Shown here piece by piece: positions 8,656-17,012 of a stretch of DNA of 64,000 nt (the first letter of the stretch is position 1; each line of letters starts with the position of its first letter). Made by a program: the position numbers and the translations under genes. Under the pieces are notes generated by a model, which ran no database searches, was not told the DNA's origin, and saw only the letters and a program-made list of their open reading frames with translations. The stretch comes from Mycolicibacterium litorale. Its GTDB lineage: Bacteria; Actinomycetota; Actinomycetes; Mycobacteriales; Mycobacteriaceae. The stretch spans positions 496,001-560,000 of the forward strand of contig NZ_AP022586.1 of NCBI RefSeq assembly GCF_010731695.1. The letters run 5' to 3'.

Positions 8656-9498
8656 GTGAGTTTTCAGCGCAAATCGGTCGCCGTCGACGGGCTGACCACC
8701 GGCTATCTCGAAGCCGGACAGGGCGATCCGGTGGTGCTGCTGCATGGCGGAGAATTCGGCGCCGGTGCGGAACTCGGCTGGGAGCGGGTGATCGACCAGC
8801 TCGCGCGGCGGCACCACGTGCTCGCCCCCGACATGCTCGGGTTCGGCCGATCGGCGAAGGTTGTCGACTTCACCGACGGCCGCGGGATGCGCATCCGCCA
8901 CATCGCAAGGTTCTGCGAGGTCCTCGGCATCCGGTCGGCCCACTTCGTCGGCAACTCGATGGGAGCGATCAACCTACTCGTCGACGCGACGTCGGAGGCG
9001 CCGGTGCTTCCTGCCCGCAGCCTCGTGGCCCTCTGCGGCGGCGGGACAATCCAGCGCAACGAGCACGCGAACGCCCTCTACGACTACGACGCGACGCTCG
9101 ACGGGATGCGCCGCATCGTCACCGCACTGTTCGCCGATCCGGCGTATCCGGCCGACGACGACTACGTCCGCCGTCGCTACGAATCGAGCATCGCTCCGGG
9201 AGCATGGGAGTCGTTGGCCGCAGCCCGCTTTCGTCGTCCCGGCCTCGAACCGCCACCACCCCCTTCGGCCAACCGGCCGTATGACCGCATCGCCGTGCCC
9301 GCCCTGATCGTCGAGGGCGAGCGCGACAAACTCCTGCCGCCGGGTTGGGCCGCCGACATCGCCGGCCAGATCGAAGGCGGACGGTCGGCCGTCACCGCGG
9401 CGGCCGGGCACTGCCCACAGATCGAACAGCCCACGGCCGTCACCGAGTTACTGCTCGAGTTCTTCGCCCACGTGCCCCAACGAAAGGTGCCCGCCTGA
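8656..9498 (+). CDS. Alpha/beta hydrolase, MhpC-like (C-C bond hydrolase type)
   Basis: The product has 280 residues. LLHGGEFGAGAE (residues 28-39) matches the oxyanion loop of meta-cleavage product hydrolases such as MhpC and BphD. The nucleophile is Ser101 in VGNSMGA, the acid is probably Asp in EGERDKLLPP, and the His lies in AAGHCPQIEQP near residue 258. The family hydrolyses vinylogous diketones from extradiol ring cleavage, and the MhpB-type gene at the window start would provide such a product; the link is inference, since other ester hydrolases share the fold. The GTG at 8656 follows operator site 1. The stop overlaps the next ATG by one base. Confidence 0.78.
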   Translation: MSFQRKSVAVDGLTTGYLEAGQGDPVVLLHGGEFGAGAELGWERVIDQLARRHHVLAPDMLGFGRSAKVVDFTDGRGMRIRHIARFCEVLGIRSAHFVGNSMGAINLLVDATSEAPVLPARSLVALCGGGTIQRNEHANALYDYDATLDGMRRIVTALFADPAYPADDDYVRRRYESSIAPGAWESLAAARFRRPGLEPPPPPSANRPYDRIAVPALIVEGERDKLLPPGWAADIAGQIEGGRSAVTAAAGHCPQIEQPTAVTELLLEFFAHVPQRKVPA

Positions 9499-10328
9499 TG
9501 ACCAACGAGTTGCAAGGGCGAGTCGCGATCGTCACCGGCGGGGCATCGGGTATCGGTCGCGGCATCGTCGAACGGTTCGTCGCCGAGGGCGCGAACGTCG
9601 TCATCGCCGACGTCCAGGACGAACTCGGTGCCGCGCTCGCCGAGCGGTCCGGGCCGAACGCGGTGTTCCGCCACACCGACGTGGGGGACCAGGACCAGAT
9701 GAGCGCGCTGGTGGACGCCACCGTCGAGCGGTTCGGCGCCCTGGACGTGATGGTCAACAACGCCGGGATCTCCAGCCCGCTGCGGCGGGGCCTGTTCAGC
9801 GAGGACCTGACCGAGTTCGACCGGGTGATGCGGGTCAACCTGCTCAGCGTCATGGCGGGCACCCGCGACGCGGGCCGGTACATGGCCGACCACGGCGGAG
9901 GCTCGATCATCAACCTCTCGTCGATCGGCGGAATCCAGGCCGGCGGCGGGGTTCCGGTGTACCGGGCGTCGAAGGCGGCGATCCTGCATTTCACCAAGTG
10001 CGCGGCCATCGAACTGGCGCACTACGAGATCCGGGTGAACTGCATTGCGCCCGGCAACATCCCGACACCCATCCTGCAGTCCTCGGCCACGGGACAGGAC
10101 CGTGAGCGACTCGAACGGTTCGAGGCCAGGATTCGCGCGCAGATGCGCGACGACCGGCCACTCAAACGCGACGGCACGCCTGAAGACGTGGCAGAGGCGG
10201 CGCTGTACCTGGCCACCGAGCGCTCGCGGTATGTCACCGGCATCGTGCTGCCCGTCGAGGGGGGCACGACCGCAGGCAAGGTCATGGTCCGCAAGCCCAG
10301 CCCGGAGGAGAACGGCGCCCGCCAGTGA
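9498..10328 (+). CDS. Short-chain dehydrogenase/reductase (SDR)
   Basis: This is a 276-residue classical SDR with TGGASGIG at 13-20, NNAG at 87-90, Ser141-142 and Tyr155-x3-Lys159 (VYRASKAA). Asp38 after the second strand (IADVQ) suggests NAD rather than NADP. The C-terminal 15 residues (KVMVRKPSPEE) go beyond the usual end. The ATG shares its first base with the stop of the hydrolase gene, so the two are one transcript. It likely oxidises a hydroxyl of the pathway intermediate; the substrate is unknown. Confidence 0.85.
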   Translation: MTNELQGRVAIVTGGASGIGRGIVERFVAEGANVVIADVQDELGAALAERSGPNAVFRHTDVGDQDQMSALVDATVERFGALDVMVNNAGISSPLRRGLFSEDLTEFDRVMRVNLLSVMAGTRDAGRYMADHGGGSIINLSSIGGIQAGGGVPVYRASKAAILHFTKCAAIELAHYEIRVNCIAPGNIPTPILQSSATGQDRERLERFEARIRAQMRDDRPLKRDGTPEDVAEAALYLATERSRYVTGIVLPVEGGTTAGKVMVRKPSPEENGARQ

Positions 10329-10331
10329 CTT

Positions 10332-10351
10332 TAAATCAGTCGCTTGACTTA
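10332..10351. promoter_or_regulatory. Inverted repeat before TetR/ferredoxin/P450 genes
   Basis: TAAATCA-GTCGCT-TGACTTA is a TAAnTCA-N6-TGAnTTA inverted repeat. It lies just after the SDR stop and before the most likely TetR start, in a short AT-richer stretch. It is a natural autoregulatory operator for the TetR encoded next. If the TetR started at GTG 10325 the repeat would be coding, so its presence argues for the later start. Confidence 0.5.
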
Positions 10352-10372
10352 CAATCGTCGGCCGAGTTGACT

Positions 10373-11032
10373 GTGAGCGTGACCACAGCAAGGACCGCGC
10401 GGGCTGAGCGTGCCAACAGCACCCAGGAGGCGATCCTGCGGGCCGCCGAACGGCTGTACGCCGAGCACGGCGTGTTCGCGGTCTCCAACCGCCAGGTCAG
10501 TGAGGCTGCGGGGCAGGGCAACAACGCCGCGGTCGGCTACCACTTCGGGACCAAGACCGACCTCGTGCGGGCCATCGAGTTCAAACACCGCGGCCCGATC
10601 GAACGGCTCCGTGAGAAGATGGTGGCCGATCTGGGGCCCGCCCCCGACATGCGTGACTGGGTGGCGTGCCTGGTCCGGCCGCTGACCGACCACCTCGCCG
10701 AACTCGGCAATCCCAGCTGGTACGCGCGGTTCGCCGCGCAGGTGATGACCGACCCCGCCTACCACAGCATGATCGTGCGCGACGCATTGTCGTCCCCGTC
10801 GCTGGTCGAGGTCATCAACGGCATCGGCGCCTGCCTGCCCGACCTGCCGCCCGACGTCCGCGCCGAGCGGAACATCATGGGCCGCAACCTGTTGATGCAC
10901 AGCTGCGCCGAGCGCGAACGCGGCCTCGCCGAGGGCGCCGCGGTGCCGCGCGCCTCCTGGGCCGGCGCGGCCGCCGGCCTGATCGACGCGATCGTCGGTC
11001 TGTGGCAGGCACCTGTCACCGAGGTGCCCTGA
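10373..11032 (+). CDS. TetR-family transcriptional regulator
   Basis: The product has about 219 residues. The helix-turn-helix lies within the first 65 residues (EAILRAAERLYAEHGVFAVSNRQVSEAAGQ, then VGYHFGTKTDLVRA), with NAAVGYHFG as the recognition-helix end. The C-terminal part is an effector-binding, dimerising domain. The frame is open from GTG 10325, which overlaps the SDR stop, but I choose GTG 10373 (10379 is nearly as good) because the inverted repeat at 10332-10351 would otherwise be inside the gene. The stop overlaps the ferredoxin ATG. It probably controls the ferredoxin/P450 operon. Confidence 0.8.
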   Translation: MSVTTARTARAERANSTQEAILRAAERLYAEHGVFAVSNRQVSEAAGQGNNAAVGYHFGTKTDLVRAIEFKHRGPIERLREKMVADLGPAPDMRDWVACLVRPLTDHLAELGNPSWYARFAAQVMTDPAYHSMIVRDALSSPSLVEVINGIGACLPDLPPDVRAERNIMGRNLLMHSCAERERGLAEGAAVPRASWAGAAAGLIDAIVGLWQAPVTEVP

Positions 11033-11226
11033 TGAGGATCACTGTCGACCAGGACAAGTGTGTCTCCTCCGGCCAGTGTGTGCTCAACGCCGCCGACGTG
11101 TTCGACCAGCGTGACGACGACGGCGTCGTCGAACTGCTCGTCGACCGCCCAGCCCCCGACCAGGAGGCGGACGTCCACCGGGCGGCCGCGGCCTGCCCAG
11201 CCCTTGCCATCCACCTCGAGGAGTGA
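11032..11226 (+). CDS. 3Fe-4S ferredoxin (P450 redox partner)
   Basis: This is a 64-residue ferredoxin with three cluster cysteines, Cys10, Cys16 (CVSSGQC) and Cys55 followed by Pro (AACPALAI). The absence of a fourth cysteine at the usual position indicates a [3Fe-4S] cluster. Such proteins pass electrons from a flavoprotein reductase to a P450. The P450 gene begins 4 nt downstream, so it is the obvious partner. No ferredoxin reductase is encoded in the window. Confidence 0.9.
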   Translation: MRITVDQDKCVSSGQCVLNAADVFDQRDDDGVVELLVDRPAPDQEADVHRAAAACPALAIHLEE

Positions 11227-11230
11227 CCAC

Positions 11231-12469
11231 GTGTCGGACACGTTGACCGGAACCACCGAAGTCTCCGCTGACGTCCCGGAGTATCCGATGGAACGCTCGG
11301 CGGCCTGCCCGTTCGCGCCGCCGCAGCAGATGCTCGACATGGGGGCGGTCAGACCGCTTTCGCGGGTGCGGATCTGGGACGGCAGCACTCCGTGGCTGAT
11401 CACCGGTCACGCGGTCGCCCGCGAGTTGTTCGCCGACTCCCGGGTCAGTGTGGACGATCGCCGGTCGGGATTCCCGCACTGGAACGAGCACATGCTCTCG
11501 ACGGTCAACAAGCGGCCGCGGTCGGTGTTCACCTCCGACGCCGAGGAGCACACCCGCTTCCGCCGGATGCTGTCGAAGCCGTTCACCTTCAAGCGGGTCG
11601 AGGGGCTGCGCCCGGTCATCCAGCAGGTCACCGACGAGTGCATCGACGAGATCCTCGCCGGCCCGCAGCCCGCCGATATGGTCGCCAAGCTGGCGCTGCC
11701 GGTACCCACCAGGGTGATCAGCGACATGCTCGGCGTCCCGTACGAGGACCACGAGTTCTTCCAGCACCACGCCAACGTCGGATTGGCGCGCTACGCGTCG
11801 GCCGCGGACGGTCAGAAGGGTGCGATGAGCCTGCACCAGTACCTGATCGACCTCGTCGAGAAGAAGAGGGAGAACCCGGCCGAGGATGCGGTCTCCGATC
11901 TCGCCGAGCGGGTCAACGCCGGTGAGATCAGTGTCAAGGAAGCCGCGCAGCTGGGCACCGGGCTGCTGATCGCCGGGCACGAGACCACCGCGAACATGAT
12001 CGGCATCGGCGTCCTCGCGCTGATCGAGAACCCCGAACAGGCCGACTTCCTGCGGGACACCGACGATCCCAAGGCCATCGCCAACGCCGTCGAGGAGTTG
12101 ATGCGGTACCTGTCGATCATCCAGAACGGGCAGCGCCGCGTCGCCGTCGAGGACATCGAGATCGCGGGGGAGACCATCCGCGCCGGCGAGGGCATCATCA
12201 TCGACCTCGCCCCGGCGAACTGGGATGCCGCCGCCTATCCCGAACCCGAGAAGCTCGATCTGCGCCGCGACGCCGGCCAGCAGCTGGGGTTCGGATACGG
12301 CCGCCACCAGTGCGTCGGACAGCAACTCGCGCGCGCCGAACTGCAGATCGTCTTCCATACGTTGCTGCGGCGCATCCCGACGATGCGACTGGCCATCCCG
12401 TTCGAGGAGGTGCCGTTCAAACACGACCGCCTCGCCTACGGCGTCTACGAACTTCCCGTGACCTGGTAA
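11231..12469 (+). CDS. Cytochrome P450
   Basis: This is a 412-residue bacterial P450. The I-helix oxygen-binding motif AGHETT is at 248-253, the ExxR motif (ELMR) at 289-292 and the heme loop FGYGRHQCVG at 353-362 with Cys361 as heme ligand. The sequence resembles the CYP105/CYP107 type in its N-terminal PMERSAACPFAPP and VRIWDGSTPWLITGH blocks, but I do not assign a subfamily. It would hydroxylate a hydrophobic substrate using the adjacent ferredoxin. The GTG start at 11231 is chosen because it follows the ferredoxin stop directly. Confidence 0.92.
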   Translation: MSDTLTGTTEVSADVPEYPMERSAACPFAPPQQMLDMGAVRPLSRVRIWDGSTPWLITGHAVARELFADSRVSVDDRRSGFPHWNEHMLSTVNKRPRSVFTSDAEEHTRFRRMLSKPFTFKRVEGLRPVIQQVTDECIDEILAGPQPADMVAKLALPVPTRVISDMLGVPYEDHEFFQHHANVGLARYASAADGQKGAMSLHQYLIDLVEKKRENPAEDAVSDLAERVNAGEISVKEAAQLGTGLLIAGHETTANMIGIGVLALIENPEQADFLRDTDDPKAIANAVEELMRYLSIIQNGQRRVAVEDIEIAGETIRAGEGIIIDLAPANWDAAAYPEPEKLDLRRDAGQQLGFGYGRHQCVGQQLARAELQIVFHTLLRRIPTMRLAIPFEEVPFKHDRLAYGVYELPVTW

Positions 12470-12503
12470 CAGGTTGTCCCACAGCCCGATTGGAGCGCCA
12501 AAG

Positions 12504-13673
12504 ATGTCAGCACCAAGCACCACCCTCTATCCGCCCGAAGGGTTCGGTGCGCCCAAGCACCGCCACGGTCACTCCACCGGCCAGGTGACCGGGCTGCCTG
12601 AAGGCACCGAGATCTTCTCCGCCGACAACCACATCTCGGTCGCCGACGACATCTTCTACGACCGATTCCCCGAGGAGCTCAAGGGTGCGGCCCCGCGCAT
12701 CTGGTACGAGGACGGCGCCTACATGGTCGGCATGAAGGGCAAGGCCTGGACCGGTGGTGATTTCGGCCGCGTGCTCATGCAGTACGACGATCTCGCCGGT
12801 GCGGCGTCGAACAACATCGAGGCGCGTATCCGCGAGCTCAAAGAGGACGGCATCGACAAGGAACTCGCCTTCCCGAACGCTGTACTTGCCCTTTTTCATT
12901 ACCCCGACAAATCACTGCGCGAGAGGGTGTTCCGGATCTACAACGAGCACATCGCCGATCTGCAGGAGCGTTCGAACGGGCACTTCTACGGCGTCGGGCT
13001 GATCAACTGGTGGGACCCCAAGGGCACCCGGAGCACGCTGGAAGAGCTGAAGTCGCTGGGCCTCAAGACCTTTCTGCTGCCGCTGAACCCCGGCAAGGAC
13101 GACGACGGCAACATCTACGACTACGGCAGCACCACCATGGACGCGGTGTGGGACGAGATCGAGCAGGCGGGCCTGCCGGTCAGCCACCACATCGGCGAGA
13201 CCCCGCCCAAGACGCCGTGCCAGAACAACAGTGTCGTCGTCGGCATGATGGTCAACGTCGACTCGTTCCGCGAGCAGTTCGCCAAGTACGTCTTCTCCGG
13301 AATCCTCGACCGGCACCCGACGCTGAAGGTCGGCTGGTTCGAAGGCGGGATCGCCTGGGTGCCCACCGCTCTGCAGGACGCCGAGCACATGCTGGCCTCC
13401 TACCGGCACATGTTCAACCACGAACTGCAACACGATGTGCGCCACTACTGGGCCAACCACATGAGCGCGTCGTTCATGGTCGACCCGCTCGGCCTTGCGC
13501 TGATCGACCGCATCGGCGTCGACAACGTGATGTGGTCGAGCGACTACCCGCACAACGAGTCCACGTTCGGGTACTCGGAGAAGTCGCTGGCCACCGTCGT
13601 CGACGCGGTCGGCCCGGAGGACGCCGTCAAGATCGTGTCCACGAACGTGAAGAAGTTCCTGGGGATCGGATGA
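12504..13673 (+). CDS. Amidohydrolase-family (ACMSD-like) metal-dependent hydrolase
   Basis: This 389-residue TIM-barrel protein belongs to the amidohydrolase 2 family. It has an N-terminal SADNHISVADD segment (Asp41-x-His43) in place of HxH, a central SHHIGETPP block with His residues, and a C-terminal WSSDYPHNES with the conserved Asp. Family members decarboxylate or hydrolyse using one metal ion. A paralogue at 36550 shares the same layout. The ATG at 12504 has TGGAG (12491-12495) 8 nt in front. The next gene overlaps its stop by 4 nt. The specific reaction is unknown. Confidence 0.8.
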   Translation: MSAPSTTLYPPEGFGAPKHRHGHSTGQVTGLPEGTEIFSADNHISVADDIFYDRFPEELKGAAPRIWYEDGAYMVGMKGKAWTGGDFGRVLMQYDDLAGAASNNIEARIRELKEDGIDKELAFPNAVLALFHYPDKSLRERVFRIYNEHIADLQERSNGHFYGVGLINWWDPKGTRSTLEELKSLGLKTFLLPLNPGKDDDGNIYDYGSTTMDAVWDEIEQAGLPVSHHIGETPPKTPCQNNSVVVGMMVNVDSFREQFAKYVFSGILDRHPTLKVGWFEGGIAWVPTALQDAEHMLASYRHMFNHELQHDVRHYWANHMSASFMVDPLGLALIDRIGVDNVMWSSDYPHNESTFGYSEKSLATVVDAVGPEDAVKIVSTNVKKFLGIG

Positions 13674-14938
13674 CGACGTCTACTCAATCCGGCGTCACCC
13701 AGATCGCCCGGACCGGGTACACGTGGCTGGACATCCCCGCGGAGCCTGATTTCGCCCGGATGCGCGCAGAGGTCGGTGCGCGTCTGCACGCCGCGATGAC
13801 CGAACAGGGTGTGGATGCGCTTGTCCTGCTGGGCAACGGCAACGTCATGTACGCCACCGGGATCAGCTGGCCGCTGGCCGACGCGGGCCTGTCCCATGTC
13901 GAGCGGCCGGTGGCGGTCGTGCTGGCCGACGACGAGCACCCGCACCTGTTCCTGCCCTTCCGCGAGGGCGCGGCCATGGAGTCGGGCCTGCCCGATGACC
14001 ACCTGCACGGCCCGGTCTATCTCGAATTCGACGAGGGCGTCGGCGAATTCGCGAAGACCCTGGCCCGGCTGATCCCGGCCGGTGCGACGATCGCGACCGA
14101 CGAGCTGACCGGGGCGATGCGGCGGGCCGGCACTGCGTTGTTTCCCAGCGCGCCGATCGATGCCGCCCCGGTGATCGGGGCGGCCAAGATCGTCAAGACG
14201 ATCGACCAGATCGCGTGCATCCGGCGCGCCTGTCAGATCACCGAACAGGCCATCGCCGAGATCCAGCGGTCTCTCGCCCCCGGTGCGCGCCAGATCGACC
14301 TGTCCGCCGAATTCGTGCGCCGCACCTTCGAACTCGGCGCCACCACGAACATGTTCGACTCGATCTGGCAGGCCATGCCGACGTCGAAGGCCGAGGGCAC
14401 CTGGACCACCACCGGTGATCTGGCGCTGCCCCTGCTGACGACCGAGCGCGAGCTGGCACAGGGAGACGTGCTGTGGACCGACGTGTCGATCGCCTACCAC
14501 GGCTACTGCTCCGACCACGGCCGCACCTGGATCGTCGGTCAGGATCCGACACCGGCACAGCAGGCCCAGTTCGACAGATGGGCCGGGATCGTGGACGCCG
14601 TGCTCGCGGTGACCAGAGCCGGTGCCACCTGCGGCGACCTCGGGCGCGCGGCGACTGCGGCCGCCGGCGGGGAGAAGCCGTGGCTCCCGCACTTCTACCT
14701 GGGCCACGGCATCGGAACCAGCGCGGCCGAAATGCCGATGATCGGAACCGATCTCGGCCAGGAGTGGGACGACAACTTCGTCTTCCCGGCCGGGATGTTG
14801 CTGGTGTTCGAGCCGGTGGTCTGGGAGGACGGCACCGGCGGCTATCGCGGTGAGGAGATCGTGGTGGTGACCGAGGGCGGCTGGATGCCGCTGACTGCGT
14901 ATCCGTACGACCCGTATGAGGTGTCCGGTGGGAACTGA
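13670..14938 (+). CDS. M24-family metallopeptidase-like enzyme (metal site intact)
   Basis: This 422-residue protein has the two-domain creatinase/prolidase layout. The pita-bread catalytic domain has all five metal ligands at the expected places: Asp271, Asp282 (GYCSDHGRT), His346 (GHGIGT), Glu381 (FEPVVW) and Glu395 (GYRGEE). Family reactions include Xaa-Pro cleavage, creatine hydrolysis and DMSP lyase chemistry, so a non-peptidase role in this catabolic operon is possible. The ATG overlaps the amidohydrolase stop. It is followed by a second, degenerate M24 gene, which suggests a heteromeric complex. Confidence 0.82.
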   Translation: MTTSTQSGVTQIARTGYTWLDIPAEPDFARMRAEVGARLHAAMTEQGVDALVLLGNGNVMYATGISWPLADAGLSHVERPVAVVLADDEHPHLFLPFREGAAMESGLPDDHLHGPVYLEFDEGVGEFAKTLARLIPAGATIATDELTGAMRRAGTALFPSAPIDAAPVIGAAKIVKTIDQIACIRRACQITEQAIAEIQRSLAPGARQIDLSAEFVRRTFELGATTNMFDSIWQAMPTSKAEGTWTTTGDLALPLLTTERELAQGDVLWTDVSIAYHGYCSDHGRTWIVGQDPTPAQQAQFDRWAGIVDAVLAVTRAGATCGDLGRAATAAAGGEKPWLPHFYLGHGIGTSAAEMPMIGTDLGQEWDDNFVFPAGMLLVFEPVVWEDGTGGYRGEEIVVVTEGGWMPLTAYPYDPYEVSGGN

Positions 14939-16061
14939 GATCGAGGCGGACGGCCGGGCACTGCGTTACAGCCGCCGCGAGCGCGCGCTGGCGCAGATGG
15001 AGATCCACGACATCGACATCCTGGTGCTCGGCCGCCAGGCCAACGTCCGCTACATCTCCGGCGCCCCACAGCTGTGGGTGGTCGGCACCCGGCCGTTCGG
15101 GCCGATCTGCGAGTTCGTCCGCGCCACCGGTGAAATCCACCTCAACAGCACGTGGGACGAGGGCATCCCCGAGGAGATCCCGCACGAGAATCTGTACGGG
15201 TTCGCGTGGAACCCGATGACACTGGTCGGCATCCTGCAGAACATCAAGGGCGCCGACACCGCCCGGCGAGTCGGAACCGATGCGCTGACACCGACATTCG
15301 CCAAGTTGTTGCCCATGGCGTTCCCGAACGCGCAGCTGATCGACGCCGAGCCTGCCATGCAGGCCGCCCGCCGGATCAAGACGCCTGAAGAGATACTGGC
15401 TCTGCGGCGAGCGCTCGTCGTCGCTGAGGAAGGTCTGGCCGCGGGTGTCACCGCCCTCGGTCCGGGCACCACCGAGAACGCCCTCGCCGGCGCGGTGCTG
15501 GAGGCCGAGGCCGCAGGCGGGGTGAGTACCCCGGCGACCCAGGATGCCGCCTGGGTGACGTCGAAGGAGCATCCGTGGCGCCGCGCCGACGGTGACGGCA
15601 CGGTGCGCGACGGTGACCTGGTGGCGCTGGCGGCCGGGGTGCTGGCCGACGGATACGTCGCCGAGGTCGCCCGCACGCTCTATGTCGGTGAGCCGACCGA
15701 GGCCGCCCGCGCGCTGTACCGGCGCCGAGATGAGCTGTGGGACAGACTGCTCGAGGCGTGCCGGCCCGGTACGGCCACAAGCGGGTTGCTGGACGCCTAT
15801 CAGCGGGCCGGTGAGAACCTGCCGGCGATGCCGGTGGCGCACGGCCTCGGACTGGGTTTCGATCCGCCGGTGGTGTCACCGAGTCTGCGGGCGACCGCGC
15901 AGGCCGAACCCCTCGAAGAGGGCATGGTGCTCGCGGTCACCGCCTACGTGTGGGAGGAGGGTGTCGGTGCGGTGTTCACCCGGGATGCGGTCCTGATCAC
16001 CCCCGACGGCGCCGAGGTGTTGTCGTCCGCCCCGGCTTACGGTGAGGCCGTTCATGGCTGA
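14928..16061 (+). CDS. M24-family protein with lost metal ligands (probable pseudoenzyme)
   Basis: This 377-residue protein has the same two-domain fold as its upstream neighbour. The ligand positions are degraded: the first Asp is replaced by Ala (VALAAG, 233-238), the second by Glu246 (VAEVART), His305 is kept (VAHGLGLG), and the two Glu positions are Thr338 (AVTAYVW) and Arg352 (FTRDAVL). A binuclear metal centre is therefore unlikely. GTG 14928 is chosen because GAGG (14918-14921) lies 6 nt before it; an ATG at 14916 is the alternative. It overlaps the preceding gene by 11 nt. A structural or regulatory partner of the 13670 product is the simplest reading. Confidence 0.75.
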   Translation: MGTEIEADGRALRYSRRERALAQMEIHDIDILVLGRQANVRYISGAPQLWVVGTRPFGPICEFVRATGEIHLNSTWDEGIPEEIPHENLYGFAWNPMTLVGILQNIKGADTARRVGTDALTPTFAKLLPMAFPNAQLIDAEPAMQAARRIKTPEEILALRRALVVAEEGLAAGVTALGPGTTENALAGAVLEAEAAGGVSTPATQDAAWVTSKEHPWRRADGDGTVRDGDLVALAAGVLADGYVAEVARTLYVGEPTEAARALYRRRDELWDRLLEACRPGTATSGLLDAYQRAGENLPAMPVAHGLGLGFDPPVVSPSLRATAQAEPLEEGMVLAVTAYVWEEGVGAVFTRDAVLITPDGAEVLSSAPAYGEAVHG

Positions 16062-17010
16062 CCGGCCGTCACCGGAAGAGATCATTCTCTACGCGAAGGA
16101 CCCGAAGACCAAGATCGCGACGATCACCTTCAACCGGCCGGAGTTCCTCAACGCGCCGACGTCGGCGGCCCGGCTGCGCTACGCCGATCTGCTGCGCGCC
16201 GTCACCGTCGACAACGACGTCAAGGTGGTGGTGATCCGCGGCGTCGGCGCCAATCTCGGCAGCGGTGCGGACCTCCCGGAGTTCATGGAGGGCAACGACA
16301 ACCCCAAGGCGCGGCTGGCCGAACTGCGGCTGGAGGACGACGGCGTGGGAGAGGTGACCTACCCGCCGAAGGGCTCGTTCCGCAACGGCGCGACGATCAG
16401 CGCCTGGTACGCCAACGTGGCCGCCGGCAACCGGCCGCTGCAGGAGTGCAAGAAGATCAGCATCGTCGAGGCCAAGGGCTACTGCTACGGCTGGCACTTC
16501 TACCAGGCCGCCGACGCCGACATCGTGATCTCCAGCGATGACGCCCTGTTCGGTCACCCGTCGTTCCGGTATTACGGCTGGGGACCGCGGATGTGGACCT
16601 GGGTGCAGATGATGGGACTGCGCAAGTTCCAGGAGATGGTGTTCACCGGGCGGCCGTTCACCGCCGAGGAGATGTACCAGTGCAATTTCCTCAACCGGGT
16701 GGTGCCGCGGGAGGACCTCGAGGCCGAGACCGCGAAGTACGCATCGGCGTGCGCACGAAACCGGCCGACCGACACCATCTTTCAGCAGAAGGTCTTCTTC
16801 GAGGTGTTCAAGCAGTACCAGGGTGAGTACATGGGCAGCCTGCTCAGCGCGTTCTTCGAATCGATGGGCGGCCAGATCCAGCACGACGAGGACGACATGG
16901 ACATGCACGCGGCGATCGACAGCGGCCTGGCCGACGCGGTGAACGACAACGACGACAAGTTCCCGCCCGACTTCCGGCTGTCCAAGTCGAACCGCGCGAA
17001 GACGGACTAG
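16054..17010 (+). CDS. Crotonase-fold protein (enoyl-CoA hydratase family), atypical active site
   Basis: The product has 318 residues, longer than usual for the family (about 260). The crotonase core is present: TITFNRPEFLNAP, VVVIRGVGANLGSGADL and the oxyanion segment VEAKGYCYGWHFYQAADADIVIS. The segment FGHPSFRYYGWGPRMW has Ser where hydratases carry a catalytic Glu (PExxxG), and the other Glu is also absent. It may catalyse decarboxylation, isomerisation or C-C cleavage instead of hydration. The ATG at 16054 has GAGG 6 nt in front (16044-16047) and overlaps the previous gene by 8 nt. Confidence 0.8.
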   Translation: MADRPSPEEIILYAKDPKTKIATITFNRPEFLNAPTSAARLRYADLLRAVTVDNDVKVVVIRGVGANLGSGADLPEFMEGNDNPKARLAELRLEDDGVGEVTYPPKGSFRNGATISAWYANVAAGNRPLQECKKISIVEAKGYCYGWHFYQAADADIVISSDDALFGHPSFRYYGWGPRMWTWVQMMGLRKFQEMVFTGRPFTAEEMYQCNFLNRVVPREDLEAETAKYASACARNRPTDTIFQQKVFFEVFKQYQGEYMGSLLSAFFESMGGQIQHDEDDMDMHAAIDSGLADAVNDNDDKFPPDFRLSKSNRAKTD

Positions 17011-17012
17011 CC

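Noticed and set aside
14238..15842. A 534-codon open frame antisense to the two M24 genes
   Set aside because: Arg/Pro-rich product with no recognisable motif; the M24 genes on the plus strand explain the sequence.
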